64,000 nt of DNA from Cellulomonas edaphi (lineage in GTDB: Bacteria > Actinomycetota > Actinomycetes > Actinomycetales > Cellulomonadaceae), in contig NZ_JAUCGR010000001.1 in the NCBI RefSeq assembly GCF_030362815.1, forward strand, positions 984,024 through 1,048,023. Direction: 5' to 3'. Below the pieces are notes generated by a model, which did no database searches, had not been told where the DNA came from, and saw only the letters and a list, made by a program, of their open reading frames with translations. Positions 51,777-60,669 of the stretch are shown here, piece by piece (the stretch's first letter is position 1; every line of letters starts with the position of its first letter). Both the position numbers and the translations under genes were made by a program.

Positions 51777-52706
51777 GTGGCCCGCACGCGCGAGCGCGGC
51801 TGGCCGGCGACACCGGAGCCGCTGCCGGTGCCGGTCGTCGACAACCACACCCACCTGGACACGGTGGTGGAGTGGGTCGCCGACGGGTGGGAGCAGGGTT
51901 CCGCGGCCGGGACGACGACCCTCGAGCAGCAGCTCGAGCGGGCGGCTGCCGTCGGCGTCACGCGCATGGTCCAGGTGGGGTGCGACCTGGACGCGGTGAG
52001 GTGGACGGACCGGGTCGTGCGCGCACACCCCGAGCTGCTGGGGGCCGTCGCGATCCATCCCAACGAGGCCGTCCTGCACGCGGGTGTGCACGAGGTGGCG
52101 CCGGACGGGCTCGACCCGGACCCGCAGCCGCGGCACGCGTCGTCGCTCGACGACGCGGTCGACGCGGTGATGCAGGCCGCCCGCGCGAACCCGCGCATCC
52201 GGGCGATCGGTGAGACCGGGCTCGACCACTTCCGCGCCGGGCCGAGGGGGCGTGCAGTGCAGCGCGACGCGTTCCGCGCGCACGTCGCGCTCGCCAAGGA
52301 GCTCGACCTGGCCCTGCAGATCCACGACCGCGACGCGCACGACGAGGTCGTGGAGGTCCTGCTCAACGACGGCGCTCCCGAGCGCACCGTCTTCCACTGC
52401 TTCTCGGGTGGCCCCGCGCTGGCCCAGGTCGCCGCCGAGCAGGGGTGGTACTGCTCGTTCGCCGGTCCGGTGAGCTTCGGGGCCAACGGCGAGCTCCGGG
52501 CGGCCCTGCGCGAGCTGCCCGCGGAGCTCGTGCTGGTCGAGACCGACGCGCCCTACCTCACGGTGCACCCGTTCCGTGGCCGCCCGAACGCCCCGTACCT
52601 GCTGCCGGGGACCGTGCGGGTGGTCGCGGACGAGCTCGGGCTGGACCTCGAGAGCGCGTGCCGCAGGATCTCGGTGAACTCGGAGGCCGTGTACGGCACC
52701 TGGTGA
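51777..52706 (+). CDS. tatD: TatD family metal-dependent hydrolase/DNase
   Basis: 309 residues, GTG start 3 bp after metG. TIM-barrel amidohydrolase metal ligands: VVDNHTHLD, IGETGLD, LQIHDRDAHDEV, VFHCFSGG and VETDAPYLT. TatD proteins are Mg-dependent 3'-5' exonucleases for single-stranded DNA or RNA. Located between metG and rpf genes as in most actinobacteria and Firmicutes. Segment 95-140 carries an extra loop before the second metal site. Confidence 0.95.
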   Translation: MARTRERGWPATPEPLPVPVVDNHTHLDTVVEWVADGWEQGSAAGTTTLEQQLERAAAVGVTRMVQVGCDLDAVRWTDRVVRAHPELLGAVAIHPNEAVLHAGVHEVAPDGLDPDPQPRHASSLDDAVDAVMQAARANPRIRAIGETGLDHFRAGPRGRAVQRDAFRAHVALAKELDLALQIHDRDAHDEVVEVLLNDGAPERTVFHCFSGGPALAQVAAEQGWYCSFAGPVSFGANGELRAALRELPAELVLVETDAPYLTVHPFRGRPNAPYLLPGTVRVVADELGLDLESACRRISVNSEAVYGTW

Positions 52707-52790
52707 CCGACACGCCGCCCGACACGCCGGTGCGCGCGACGCAGACGGGTGAGTGCGGCCCGCGGTGTCCGATCTCGGGTTCCTGCTCCG

Positions 52791-52807
52791 GTCACGGATC
52801 GGTTACG
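52791..52807. promoter_or_regulatory. MtrA-like direct repeat upstream of rpf-like gene 1
   Basis: GTCACG-GATCG-GTTACG is two GTnACG half-sites 11 bp apart. It overlaps a TACGGT -10-like box (52804-52809). An almost identical site precedes the second rpf gene. MtrA response regulators of actinobacteria bind GTnAC-type direct repeats and control rpf and cell-wall genes. Confidence 0.6.
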
Positions 52808-52815
52808 GTCTGACG

Positions 52816-54060
52816 ATGCTTCGGGCGGGACGAACCCGCCGGGACGGCGAGAGGACACGCGTGAGGGACGGCGAGCAGGGCGCGGGGACGCGCACCGCCG
52901 CGCGCCGCCGGCGCCGCGGCACCCTCGTCGCGCAGGCCGCCGTCCTCGCCGTCGTGGCAGGCGCGACCAGCGCCTTCGCCGTGATGCACAAGCAGGTCAC
53001 CGTCGACGTCGACGGCAGGCTCGTCCAGGTCGAGGGCTTCGGGCGCACCGTCGGCTCGGTGCTGGCCGGAGCCGAGATCGAGGTCGGTGCCGGTGACCTC
53101 GTCGCGCCCTCGCTGCACGACAGCGTGACCCAGGGCGAGCAGATCGTCGTCCGCCACGGCCGCAACCTTGAGCTCGTTGTCGACGGCGAGCCGCAGACGG
53201 TGTGGACCACGGCGCTGACCGTCGGCGAGGCCGTCGAGGGCATGGGCCTGCGCGACGGCGACGTGCGGCTGTCGGCATCCCGGTCGGCGCCGCTGGGCCG
53301 CGAGGCGCTGCGCGTCTCCACCCAGAAGACGATCCACCTGGTGGTCGACGGGCAGATCATCGACGGGGTCAGCAGCGCGCCCACGGTGCGCGACGCGCTC
53401 AAGGACATCGGCCTGGTGCTCAACGAGGGAGACGAGGTGTCGGTGCCGCTGGACGCGACGGCCGTCGACGGCCTGGCCGTGCTCGTGACCCGCGCGCAGA
53501 CCGACGCCGAGACGCGCACCGAGGCCGTCAAGTTCGCCACCGAGGAGATCGAGGACCCCGGCCTGGCCAAGGGCACCAAGGTCATCGTCACCAAGGGCAA
53601 GGCCGGCATCCGCACCACCACGTACCAGCTCGACTCCGTCGGCGGCGTCGTCACCGGGCGGCAGGCACTCTCGTCGGTCGTCACCACGAAGCCCGTGACG
53701 CAGGTGGTCCACGTCGGCACGATGGTGCTGCCGGATCCCACGGACATCAAGGTGGCACCCGGCAGCGCCCAGGAGATCGCCCGTGGACTCGCCGCCGCGC
53801 GCGGGTGGGGCGACGACCAGTTCGCCTGCCTGGTCCCGCTGTGGACGCACGAGAGCGGCTGGCGGGTCAACGCCGAGAACCGGTCGTCGGGCGCCTACGG
53901 CATCCCGCAGGCCCTGCCCGGGACCAAGATGGCCTCGGTGGGGGCCGACTGGCGCACCAACCCGGTCACGCAGATCACCTGGGGCCTGAACTACATCAAG
54001 AGCCGGTACAAGACCCCCTGCGGGGCCTGGTCGTCTTTCCAGGCGCAGGGCTGGTACTGA
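52816..54060 (+). CDS. Resuscitation-promoting-factor-like protein with DUF348, G5 and lysozyme-like domain
   Basis: 414 residues from ATG 52816 (6 nt after a TACGGT box, leaderless candidate); GTG 52861 with a GAGAGGA SD is the alternative start. TM/signal helix LVAQAAVLAVVAGATSAFAV, three DUF348 repeats (VTVDVDGRLVQVEGFGRTVGSVL; LELVVDGEPQTVWTTALTVGEAV; IHLVVDGQIIDGVSSAPTVRDAL), a G5 domain (RTEAVKFATEEIEDPGLAKGTKVIVTKGKAG) and a C-terminal lysozyme-like domain with WTHESGWRVNAENRSSGAYGIPQALPG. The last differs from a true Rpf domain and resembles the aggregation-promoting-factor type transglycosylases. It probably cleaves or remodels peptidoglycan outside the cell. Confidence 0.9.
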   Translation: MLRAGRTRRDGERTRVRDGEQGAGTRTAARRRRRGTLVAQAAVLAVVAGATSAFAVMHKQVTVDVDGRLVQVEGFGRTVGSVLAGAEIEVGAGDLVAPSLHDSVTQGEQIVVRHGRNLELVVDGEPQTVWTTALTVGEAVEGMGLRDGDVRLSASRSAPLGREALRVSTQKTIHLVVDGQIIDGVSSAPTVRDALKDIGLVLNEGDEVSVPLDATAVDGLAVLVTRAQTDAETRTEAVKFATEEIEDPGLAKGTKVIVTKGKAGIRTTTYQLDSVGGVVTGRQALSSVVTTKPVTQVVHVGTMVLPDPTDIKVAPGSAQEIARGLAAARGWGDDQFACLVPLWTHESGWRVNAENRSSGAYGIPQALPGTKMASVGADWRTNPVTQITWGLNYIKSRYKTPCGAWSSFQAQGWY

Positions 54061-54114
54061 CCAACGCTTGACCGGAGGGCTCGGAGCGGAGTCCGCCGCA
54101 GAGTTGGCACGTCG

Positions 54115-54131
54115 GTCACGATTCGGTTACG
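54115..54131. promoter_or_regulatory. MtrA-like direct repeat upstream of rpfB
   Basis: GTCACG-ATTCG-GTTACG repeats the site at 52791 with only two differences in the spacer. TACGGT (54128-54133) is a candidate -10, so transcription would begin near 54140 and give a leader of about 225 nt. Confidence 0.6.
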
Positions 54132-54139
54132 GTCGCGTG

Positions 54140-54365
54140 TCGCTCCTGACGGATTCGCCTCATTGGTCGTCCTGAACCCGTCGCCGGAGCGGACGGCCCC
54201 GGGCTGAGCCCGGGCGCCGAGACGGCCGGATCGGGGATCCGGAACCGACGGGGACGCCTCCCTCCAGGCGTCCGCCGGCCCGCAGCACCGGGGCCGCCGC
54301 CGGGTGTGCCGGGATCGGCACGCGCTCCGCACCCCGTGCCCGGGCACCTCGACGGCTGGAGCCCC
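54140..54365 (+). promoter_or_regulatory. Probable ydaO-type (c-di-AMP) riboswitch in rpfB leader
   Basis: The leader is 225 nt with many paired GC segments: CCCGGGCTGAGCCCGGG, GATCGGGGATC and GACGCCTCCCTCCAGGCGTC stems. The order GAACCCGTCGCCGGAGCGG, then GGGGATCC with GGAACCGACGGGG, a short hairpin and a closing GCAGCACCGGGGCC, is like the actinobacterial ydaO-yuaA leaders that precede rpf genes. I judged this by eye without a covariance model, and the boundaries are approximate. Confidence 0.5.
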
Positions 54366-55589
54366 GTGCAGTTCACGACCCGCATCCTCGGTCCCTTCAC
54401 GCGCAAGCGACCCTCCGACAACGAGCAGGGGGACCGCCGATCCGGTCGTCGCACCCTGCCCATCGTGGCCGGTGCCACGGTGCTCGTCCTCGCCGGCGGC
54501 ACGGCCGCCTACGCGCAGGTGCACAAGACCGTCCAGCTGGACGTGGACGGACAGGTCCGCAACGTCGGCACCTTCGCCGGCTCGGTGGACGCCCTGCTGG
54601 CGGACGAGGGCGTGCGGGTAGGTGCCCGCGACGCCGTCTCCGCGACCGGCGGGCTGTCCGAGGGCCAGGACGTGGTCGTGCGGCACGCGCACCAGATCAC
54701 CGTCGCCGAGGACGGCGTGCACCGGTCCGTCTGGACCACGGCGCTCACGGCCGACGAGGCGCTCGACACGCTCGCCGCGCGCGACGCGTCGGTGTCGCTC
54801 GTCGCGTCGCGCAGCTCGGGCGGCCGCGCCGACCTGCCGCTGGACCTCGTGCTGCACGGGTCGGTGGACGTGCTGGTCGACGGCAAGACCCTCACCGGGC
54901 AGGACGCCGAGGCGTCCGTGGGCCAGGTGCTGGGCGAGCTCGATGTGACCCTCGCGCCGCTCGACCGCGTCTCCGTGCGCCAGAGCGAGACCGGCCGCGT
55001 CGAGGTCGTCGTCAACCGGGTGGTCGTCGCCGAGAAGACGACGCACAAGAGGGTCGGCTTCGACTCGACGACGAAGAAGGACGCCTCGCGCTACGAGGGC
55101 ACCAAGGTCGTCACCACCGAGGGCAAGAAGGGCCGGCGGACCATCGTCACCCGCGTCACCACGGTGGACGGCAAGGTGACCGACAGGGTCAAGCTGTCGG
55201 ACAAGGTCACGCGCAAGCCGGTCGACGAGGTCGTCGCGATCGGCACCAAGGAGCGCCCGGTCGTCGTCGTCCCCGAGACCACCCGCTCGAGCTCGAGCTC
55301 GGGCTCCGGCTCCTCCTCGTCCGGCCCCATCAAGGCGGGCGGCAAGGCCGACTCCCTCAACTGGGCCGCGCTCGCCGCGTGCGAGTCGGGCGGCAACCCC
55401 CGCATCGTGTCGTCCAACGGGCTGTACCACGGGCTCTACCAGTTCTCGGTGAGCACCTGGCACGCGGTCGGCGGCGCGGGCGTCCCGTCGCAGGCCAGCG
55501 CCTCGGAGCAGACCGCTCGGGCCAAGATGCTCTACAACCGCTCGGGTGCCGGTCAGTGGCCCGTGTGCGGCAAGCGCCTCTTCTCCTGA
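54366..55589 (+). CDS. rpfB: Resuscitation-promoting factor RpfB
   Basis: 407 residues from GTG 54366. TM/signal helix at 33-52 ([19 protein letters not shown]), three DUF348 repeats, a G5 domain ([36 protein letters not shown]), a Ser/Gly linker and a complete Rpf domain: [40 protein letters not shown] with catalytic Glu340, Cys339 and Cys ([10 protein letters not shown]) forming the disulphide. It is a muralytic transglycosylase that promotes resuscitation and cell separation. The leader probably contains a c-di-AMP riboswitch and the promoter an MtrA-like site. Confidence 0.95.
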   Translation: MQFTTRILGPFTRKRPSDNEQGDRRSGRRTLPIVAGATVLVLAGGTAAYAQVHKTVQLDVDGQVRNVGTFAGSVDALLADEGVRVGARDAVSATGGLSEGQDVVVRHAHQITVAEDGVHRSVWTTALTADEALDTLAARDASVSLVASRSSGGRADLPLDLVLHGSVDVLVDGKTLTGQDAEASVGQVLGELDVTLAPLDRVSVRQSETGRVEVVVNRVVVAEKTTHKRVGFDSTTKKDASRYEGTKVVTTEGKKGRRTIVTRVTTVDGKVTDRVKLSDKVTRKPVDEVVAIGTKERPVVVVPETTRSSSSSGSGSSSSGPIKAGGKADSLNWAALAACESGGNPRIVSSNGLYHGLYQFSVSTWHAVGGAGVPSQASASEQTARAKMLYNRSGAGQWPVCGKRLFS

Positions 55590-55613
55590 CGCACACGCCC
55601 GACGCACCACGTC

Positions 55614-55648
55614 CGACGCCCGCCGCTCGCTCCGAGCGGCGGGCGTCG
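55614..55648 (+). terminator. Terminator after rpfB
   Basis: A perfect 16-bp stem, CGACGCCCGCCGCTCG paired with its reverse complement, around a CTC loop, followed by TCGTCTTCTCG. It lies 24 bp after the rpfB stop and before rsmA. Confidence 0.85.
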
Positions 55649-55674
55649 TCGTCTTCTCGCATAGGCTCGGGCGC

Positions 55675-56607
55675 ATGTCGACGAACGCCCTGCTCGGGCC
55701 CACGGAGATCCGTGAGCTGGCTGCCCGGGCCGGCATCCGCCCCACCAAGCAGCTGGGGCAGAACTTCGTCCTCGACGGCGGGACCGTGCGCAAGATCGTG
55801 CGCCAGGCGGACGTCGAGCCGGGCGACCGGGTGGTCGAGGTGGGCCCCGGGCTGGGCTCCTTGACGCTCGGCCTGCTCGAGGCGGGCGCGGACGTGACCG
55901 CGGTGGAGATCGACCCCGTGCTGGCGCGCCTGCTGCCCGAGACCGTCTCCCGGCACGTGCCCGACCTGACCACGACGACCGAGGGCGATGCCGTCGTGCT
56001 GCGGGACCCGGCGGGGCGTGCCCGGCTCACGCTCGTCACGGCCGACGCGCTCGACGTCACCGCACTCCCGGGCGAGCGGCCCGTCGCCTTCGTCGCCAAC
56101 CTGCCCTACAACGTCTCGGTGCCGGTGCTGCTGACCTTCCTCGAGCGGTTCGACTCGATCGAGCGCGGTCTGGTCATGGTGCAGGCCGAGGTCGCGGACC
56201 GGCTCGCCGCGCCGCCCGGCAGTCGCACCTACGGGGTCCCGTCCGCCAAGGCGGCCTGGTACGCCGCCACGCGGCGCACCTCGACCATCGGGCGGTCCGT
56301 GTTCTGGCCCGTGCCCAACGTCGACTCGGCGCTGGTGCGCTTCGACCGGCGCGAGCCGCCGTCGACGACCGCGTCGCGGGCCGAGGTGTTCGCGGTGGTC
56401 GACGCGGCGTTCGCCCAGCGCCGCAAGATGCTCCGCTCGGCCCTCGCGCCCTTGGCCGGCTCGGCGGACGCCGCCGTGGCCGCGATCGAGGGCGCGGGCG
56501 TGGACCCGCAGGCGCGCGGGGAGCGCGTGGACATCGTCGGGTTCGCGCGCATCGCCGAGCGCCTGGCGAGTGGTGCCCCCCGGTTGTCTGGCAGGGTGGA
56601 AGCGTGA
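55675..56607 (+). CDS. rsmA: 16S rRNA (A1518/A1519-N6,N6)-dimethyltransferase RsmA/KsgA
   Basis: 310 residues from ATG 55675, 7 nt after TAGGCT. SAM-binding Rossmann domain: [61 protein letters not shown] with the NLPY catalytic motif, then [20 protein letters not shown] and the C-terminal helical domain ([13 protein letters not shown]). It dimethylates two adjacent adenines near the 3' end of 16S rRNA. Overlaps ispE by 4 bp. Confidence 0.97.
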   Translation: MSTNALLGPTEIRELAARAGIRPTKQLGQNFVLDGGTVRKIVRQADVEPGDRVVEVGPGLGSLTLGLLEAGADVTAVEIDPVLARLLPETVSRHVPDLTTTTEGDAVVLRDPAGRARLTLVTADALDVTALPGERPVAFVANLPYNVSVPVLLTFLERFDSIERGLVMVQAEVADRLAAPPGSRTYGVPSAKAAWYAATRRTSTIGRSVFWPVPNVDSALVRFDRREPPSTTASRAEVFAVVDAAFAQRRKMLRSALAPLAGSADAAVAAIEGAGVDPQARGERVDIVGFARIAERLASGAPRLSGRVEA

Positions 56608-57542
56608 CGTTGACCCCCGTGGAGCCGCTGCCCGAGCACGAGGTCCGGGTGCGAGCCCCAGGGAAGGTCAACCTCTCGCTGCGCGTCGGCGCGCGCCAGG
56701 AGGACGGGTACCACCCGCTGAGCACCGTGTTCCAGGCCGTGTCGGTGTACGAGGAGGTCGTGGCGACGCCGTCCGACGCGCGCACCGTGACCCTGTCGGG
56801 CGTGCAGGCGGAGCTGGTGCCGACCGACGCGAGCAACTTGGCGCTGCGGGCGGTCGAGGTGCTCGCGCGCCACACCGGGATCGACGACGGCGTGCACCTG
56901 CACCTCGACAAGGGCGTCCCCGTCGCGGGCGGCATGGCGGGCGGCTCGGCCGACGCCGCCGCGGCGCTCGTGGCGTGCGACGCCCTGTGGCACACGGGGC
57001 TGTCCCGGCCGGAGCTCATCGAGCTCGCCGCGGAGGTGGGCTCCGACGTGCCCTTCATCCTCATGGGCCACACTGCCGTGGGCCAGGGCCGTGGTCACCT
57101 GCTCACGCCGGCGCTCACGCGCGGCGAGTTCCACTGGGCGTTCGCCGTGCAGGACCGCGGGCTGTCGACGAGTGCGGTCTACGCCGCGTTCGACGAGGTG
57201 CACGGCGGCTCGCTGGGCGGGCCCGACCCCGAGCTGGACGTGCCGCTCATGCAGGCGCTGCGTGCCGGGGACCCCCGTGCTCTCGGTGCCGCGCTGCACA
57301 ACGACCTGCAGGTCGCCTCGCTCGAGCTCGACCCGCTGCTGGCCGAGCCGCTCACGGTGGCCACCGACGCGGGAGCCCTGGGGGTCGTCGTGTCGGGCTC
57401 GGGGCCCACGGTCGCCGCGCTCGGGCGCAGCCGGCAGCACGCGCTCGCGCTCGCGGCCGCGTTCACCGCGTCGGGCGTCGCCGACCGGGTGCTGACCGCG
57501 ACGGGTCCGGTGTCCGGCGCACGGGTGCTCGCCGCCGACTGA
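56604..57542 (+). CDS. ispE: 4-diphosphocytidyl-2-C-methyl-D-erythritol kinase
   Basis: 312 residues, GTG in a GTGA overlap with rsmA. GHMP kinase: [31 protein letters not shown], the ATP loop [27 protein letters not shown], and the C-terminal [14 protein letters not shown]. It phosphorylates CDP-methylerythritol in the MEP isoprenoid pathway, supplying polyprenyl carriers and menaquinone. The rsmA-ispE-ABC-F order is typical of actinobacteria. Confidence 0.96.
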   Translation: MTLTPVEPLPEHEVRVRAPGKVNLSLRVGARQEDGYHPLSTVFQAVSVYEEVVATPSDARTVTLSGVQAELVPTDASNLALRAVEVLARHTGIDDGVHLHLDKGVPVAGGMAGGSADAAAALVACDALWHTGLSRPELIELAAEVGSDVPFILMGHTAVGQGRGHLLTPALTRGEFHWAFAVQDRGLSTSAVYAAFDEVHGGSLGGPDPELDVPLMQALRAGDPRALGAALHNDLQVASLELDPLLAEPLTVATDAGALGVVVSGSGPTVAALGRSRQHALALAAAFTASGVADRVLTATGPVSGARVLAAD

Positions 57543-57691
57543 CCGCGGTCGCGGGCCGCCCTTCCGCGGGCAGGCGTGCCCGCGTCACCCGGTGGCTCAC
57601 CCGCCACGCAGAGGCGAATCCTGCCGAGCCCAGACGTGCCCGCGCGCGCGGACGCGCCGCGCAGCACCGCGACATCGAGTTCGCTCACCCC

Positions 57692-57719
57692 TTGACATCC
57701 CGACGCGCGGGGCAATACT
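57692..57719 (+). promoter_or_regulatory. Promoter of the ArsR-SRPBCC operon
   Basis: TTGACA (57692-57697) and AATACT (57714-57719) with 16-bp spacing. The predicted start point, 57726-57727, falls on the ATG, so the message is probably leaderless. Confidence 0.65.
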
Positions 57720-57734
57720 TAAGCACATGCTTAA
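57719..57734. promoter_or_regulatory. Palindromic operator overlapping the ArsR start
   Basis: TTAAGCA-CA-TGCTTAA is a perfect 7-bp inverted repeat straddling the end of the -10 box and the start codon, in an AT-rich island. Probably the autoregulatory ArsR site. Confidence 0.65.
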
Positions 57735-58053
57735 CAATCTGGACGAGGTGTTCGGTGCCTTGTCCGACGCGAGCCGTCGCGCCATGGTCGAACGCCTGGT
57801 GCGTGGTCCCGCATCCGTCAGCCAGCTCGCCGAGCCCTTCGCGATGAGCCTGCCGGGCGTCGTCCAGCACCTCGCGGTGCTCGAGGCCGCCGGGATCGTC
57901 AGCTCGCACAAGACCGGCCGCGTGCGCACCGTGCAGCTCGTGCCCGGCGGCCTCGGCCCCGCGACCGCGTGGATCGGCCGCCAGCGGCTGCCCGCCGAGG
58001 CCCGGCTCGACCGCCTCTCCGTTCACCTGTCACCTCCGGAGGACCTCTCATGA
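57727..58053 (+). CDS. ArsR-family winged-helix regulator
   Basis: 108 residues. LDEVFGALSDASRRAMVERLVRGPASVSQLAEPFAMSLPGVVQHLAVLEAAGIVSSHKTGRVRTVQL is a typical ArsR HTH, with recognition helix SLPGVVQHLAVLE. No metal-binding cysteines are visible, as in the ArsR members paired with SRPBCC proteins. The stop overlaps the next start (ATGA). It should repress its own operon. Confidence 0.93.
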   Translation: MLNNLDEVFGALSDASRRAMVERLVRGPASVSQLAEPFAMSLPGVVQHLAVLEAAGIVSSHKTGRVRTVQLVPGGLGPATAWIGRQRLPAEARLDRLSVHLSPPEDLS

Positions 58054-58517
58054 CCACGCTCACCGACCGCTTCACCCAGCACGCCACCTTCGTCGTCGAG
58101 CGCACCTACCCCGTGCCGGTCGAGCGCGTGTGGGCCGCGCACGCCGACAACGCCCAGCGCGTGCAGTGGTTCGGCGCCGAGGACTCGTTCGTCGCGACCG
58201 AGGACACCCAGGACTTCCGCGTGGGCGGGCGGACCGTGAACGACGGCCGCTGGCACGACGGCCCGACCAGCCGCTACGTGTCCACGTACACGGACATCGT
58301 CGAGAACCGCCGCATCGTCAACACCTACGACATGTGGGTGGACGGGGAGCACCTGTCCACGTCGATCGCCACCACCGAGCTCGAGCCTGTCGACGGCGGC
58401 ACGCGGCTGACCTACACCGAGCAGGGCGTCTACTTCGACGTGCTCGACCACGCCCCCCAGCGCGAGCAGGGCTGCGCCGGGATCCTCGACGCCCTCGGCG
58501 CGTTCCTGACGCGCTGA
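58050..58517 (+). CDS. SRPBCC (AHSA1/START-like) domain protein
   Basis: 155 residues, ATGA overlap with the ArsR gene; SD in CGGAGGACC. Activator-of-Hsp90-ATPase homologue fold: FVVERTYPVPVERVWAAHADNAQRVQWFG, DFRVGGRTVNDGRW, and LTYTEQGVYFD, ending in a long helix. ArsR-SRPBCC pairs are common and may respond to hydrophobic ligands bound in the START-like cavity. Ligand unknown. Confidence 0.93.
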   Translation: MTTLTDRFTQHATFVVERTYPVPVERVWAAHADNAQRVQWFGAEDSFVATEDTQDFRVGGRTVNDGRWHDGPTSRYVSTYTDIVENRRIVNTYDMWVDGEHLSTSIATTELEPVDGGTRLTYTEQGVYFDVLDHAPQREQGCAGILDALGAFLTR

Positions 58518-58614
58518 CGCCACGCGCAGCGCGCAGGCCACGCCCGGCACGCGCCACGCCCGGCTCGTCCGCCCCGCCCGGCTCGTCCGACGCGTCCGGC
58601 TCGTCGCCCGATCG

Positions 58615-58676
58615 CTTCGCCGATTCCGCACCGATCCGCCGATTCGAATCGGCGGATCGGTGCTGGATCGGCGAAG
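58615..58676. terminator. Long palindrome, probable terminator
   Basis: The core 58628-58663 is a perfect 36-bp palindrome with no spacer, and imperfect arms extend it to 58615-58676. It lies between the SRPBCC gene and the ABC-F gene. It could end transcription in both directions or be a protein-binding site. Confidence 0.6.
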
Positions 58677-58733
58677 TGACGGCCCCGGGCGGCGACGGGG
58701 ATCCGGCCGGAGGCGGGTAGCCTCGGAGCCCTC

Positions 58734-60521
<1,788 letters not shown>

Positions 60522-60586
60522 GATCCGCGCGTGCTCGGAGCAGCCGGTCCGGGGGATCCCGTCGCCGGCTGCCTGCCCGCTCTGCG

Positions 60587-60615
60587 TTGACCGGAGGGAT
60601 TTGCCGGGTTAGAGT
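60587..60615 (+). promoter_or_regulatory. Promoter of the GH92 gene
   Basis: TTGACC (60587-60592) and TAGAGT (60610-60615) with 17-bp spacing. The expected start point is near 60622, just before the operator. Confidence 0.6.
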
Positions 60616-60624
60616 TCCGCGACC

Positions 60625-60638
60625 TGACAACGCTGTCA
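60625..60638. promoter_or_regulatory. LacI-family operator
   Basis: TGACAACGCTGTCA has TGACA/TGTCA arms with the central CG, the typical LacI-family pattern for CAZyme regulators of actinobacteria. It lies just after the predicted start point of the GH92 transcript. The regulator gene is not in the window. Confidence 0.65.
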
Positions 60639-60669
60639 TCCCCCATCGACGTGGATGGAGATCTCCTTC

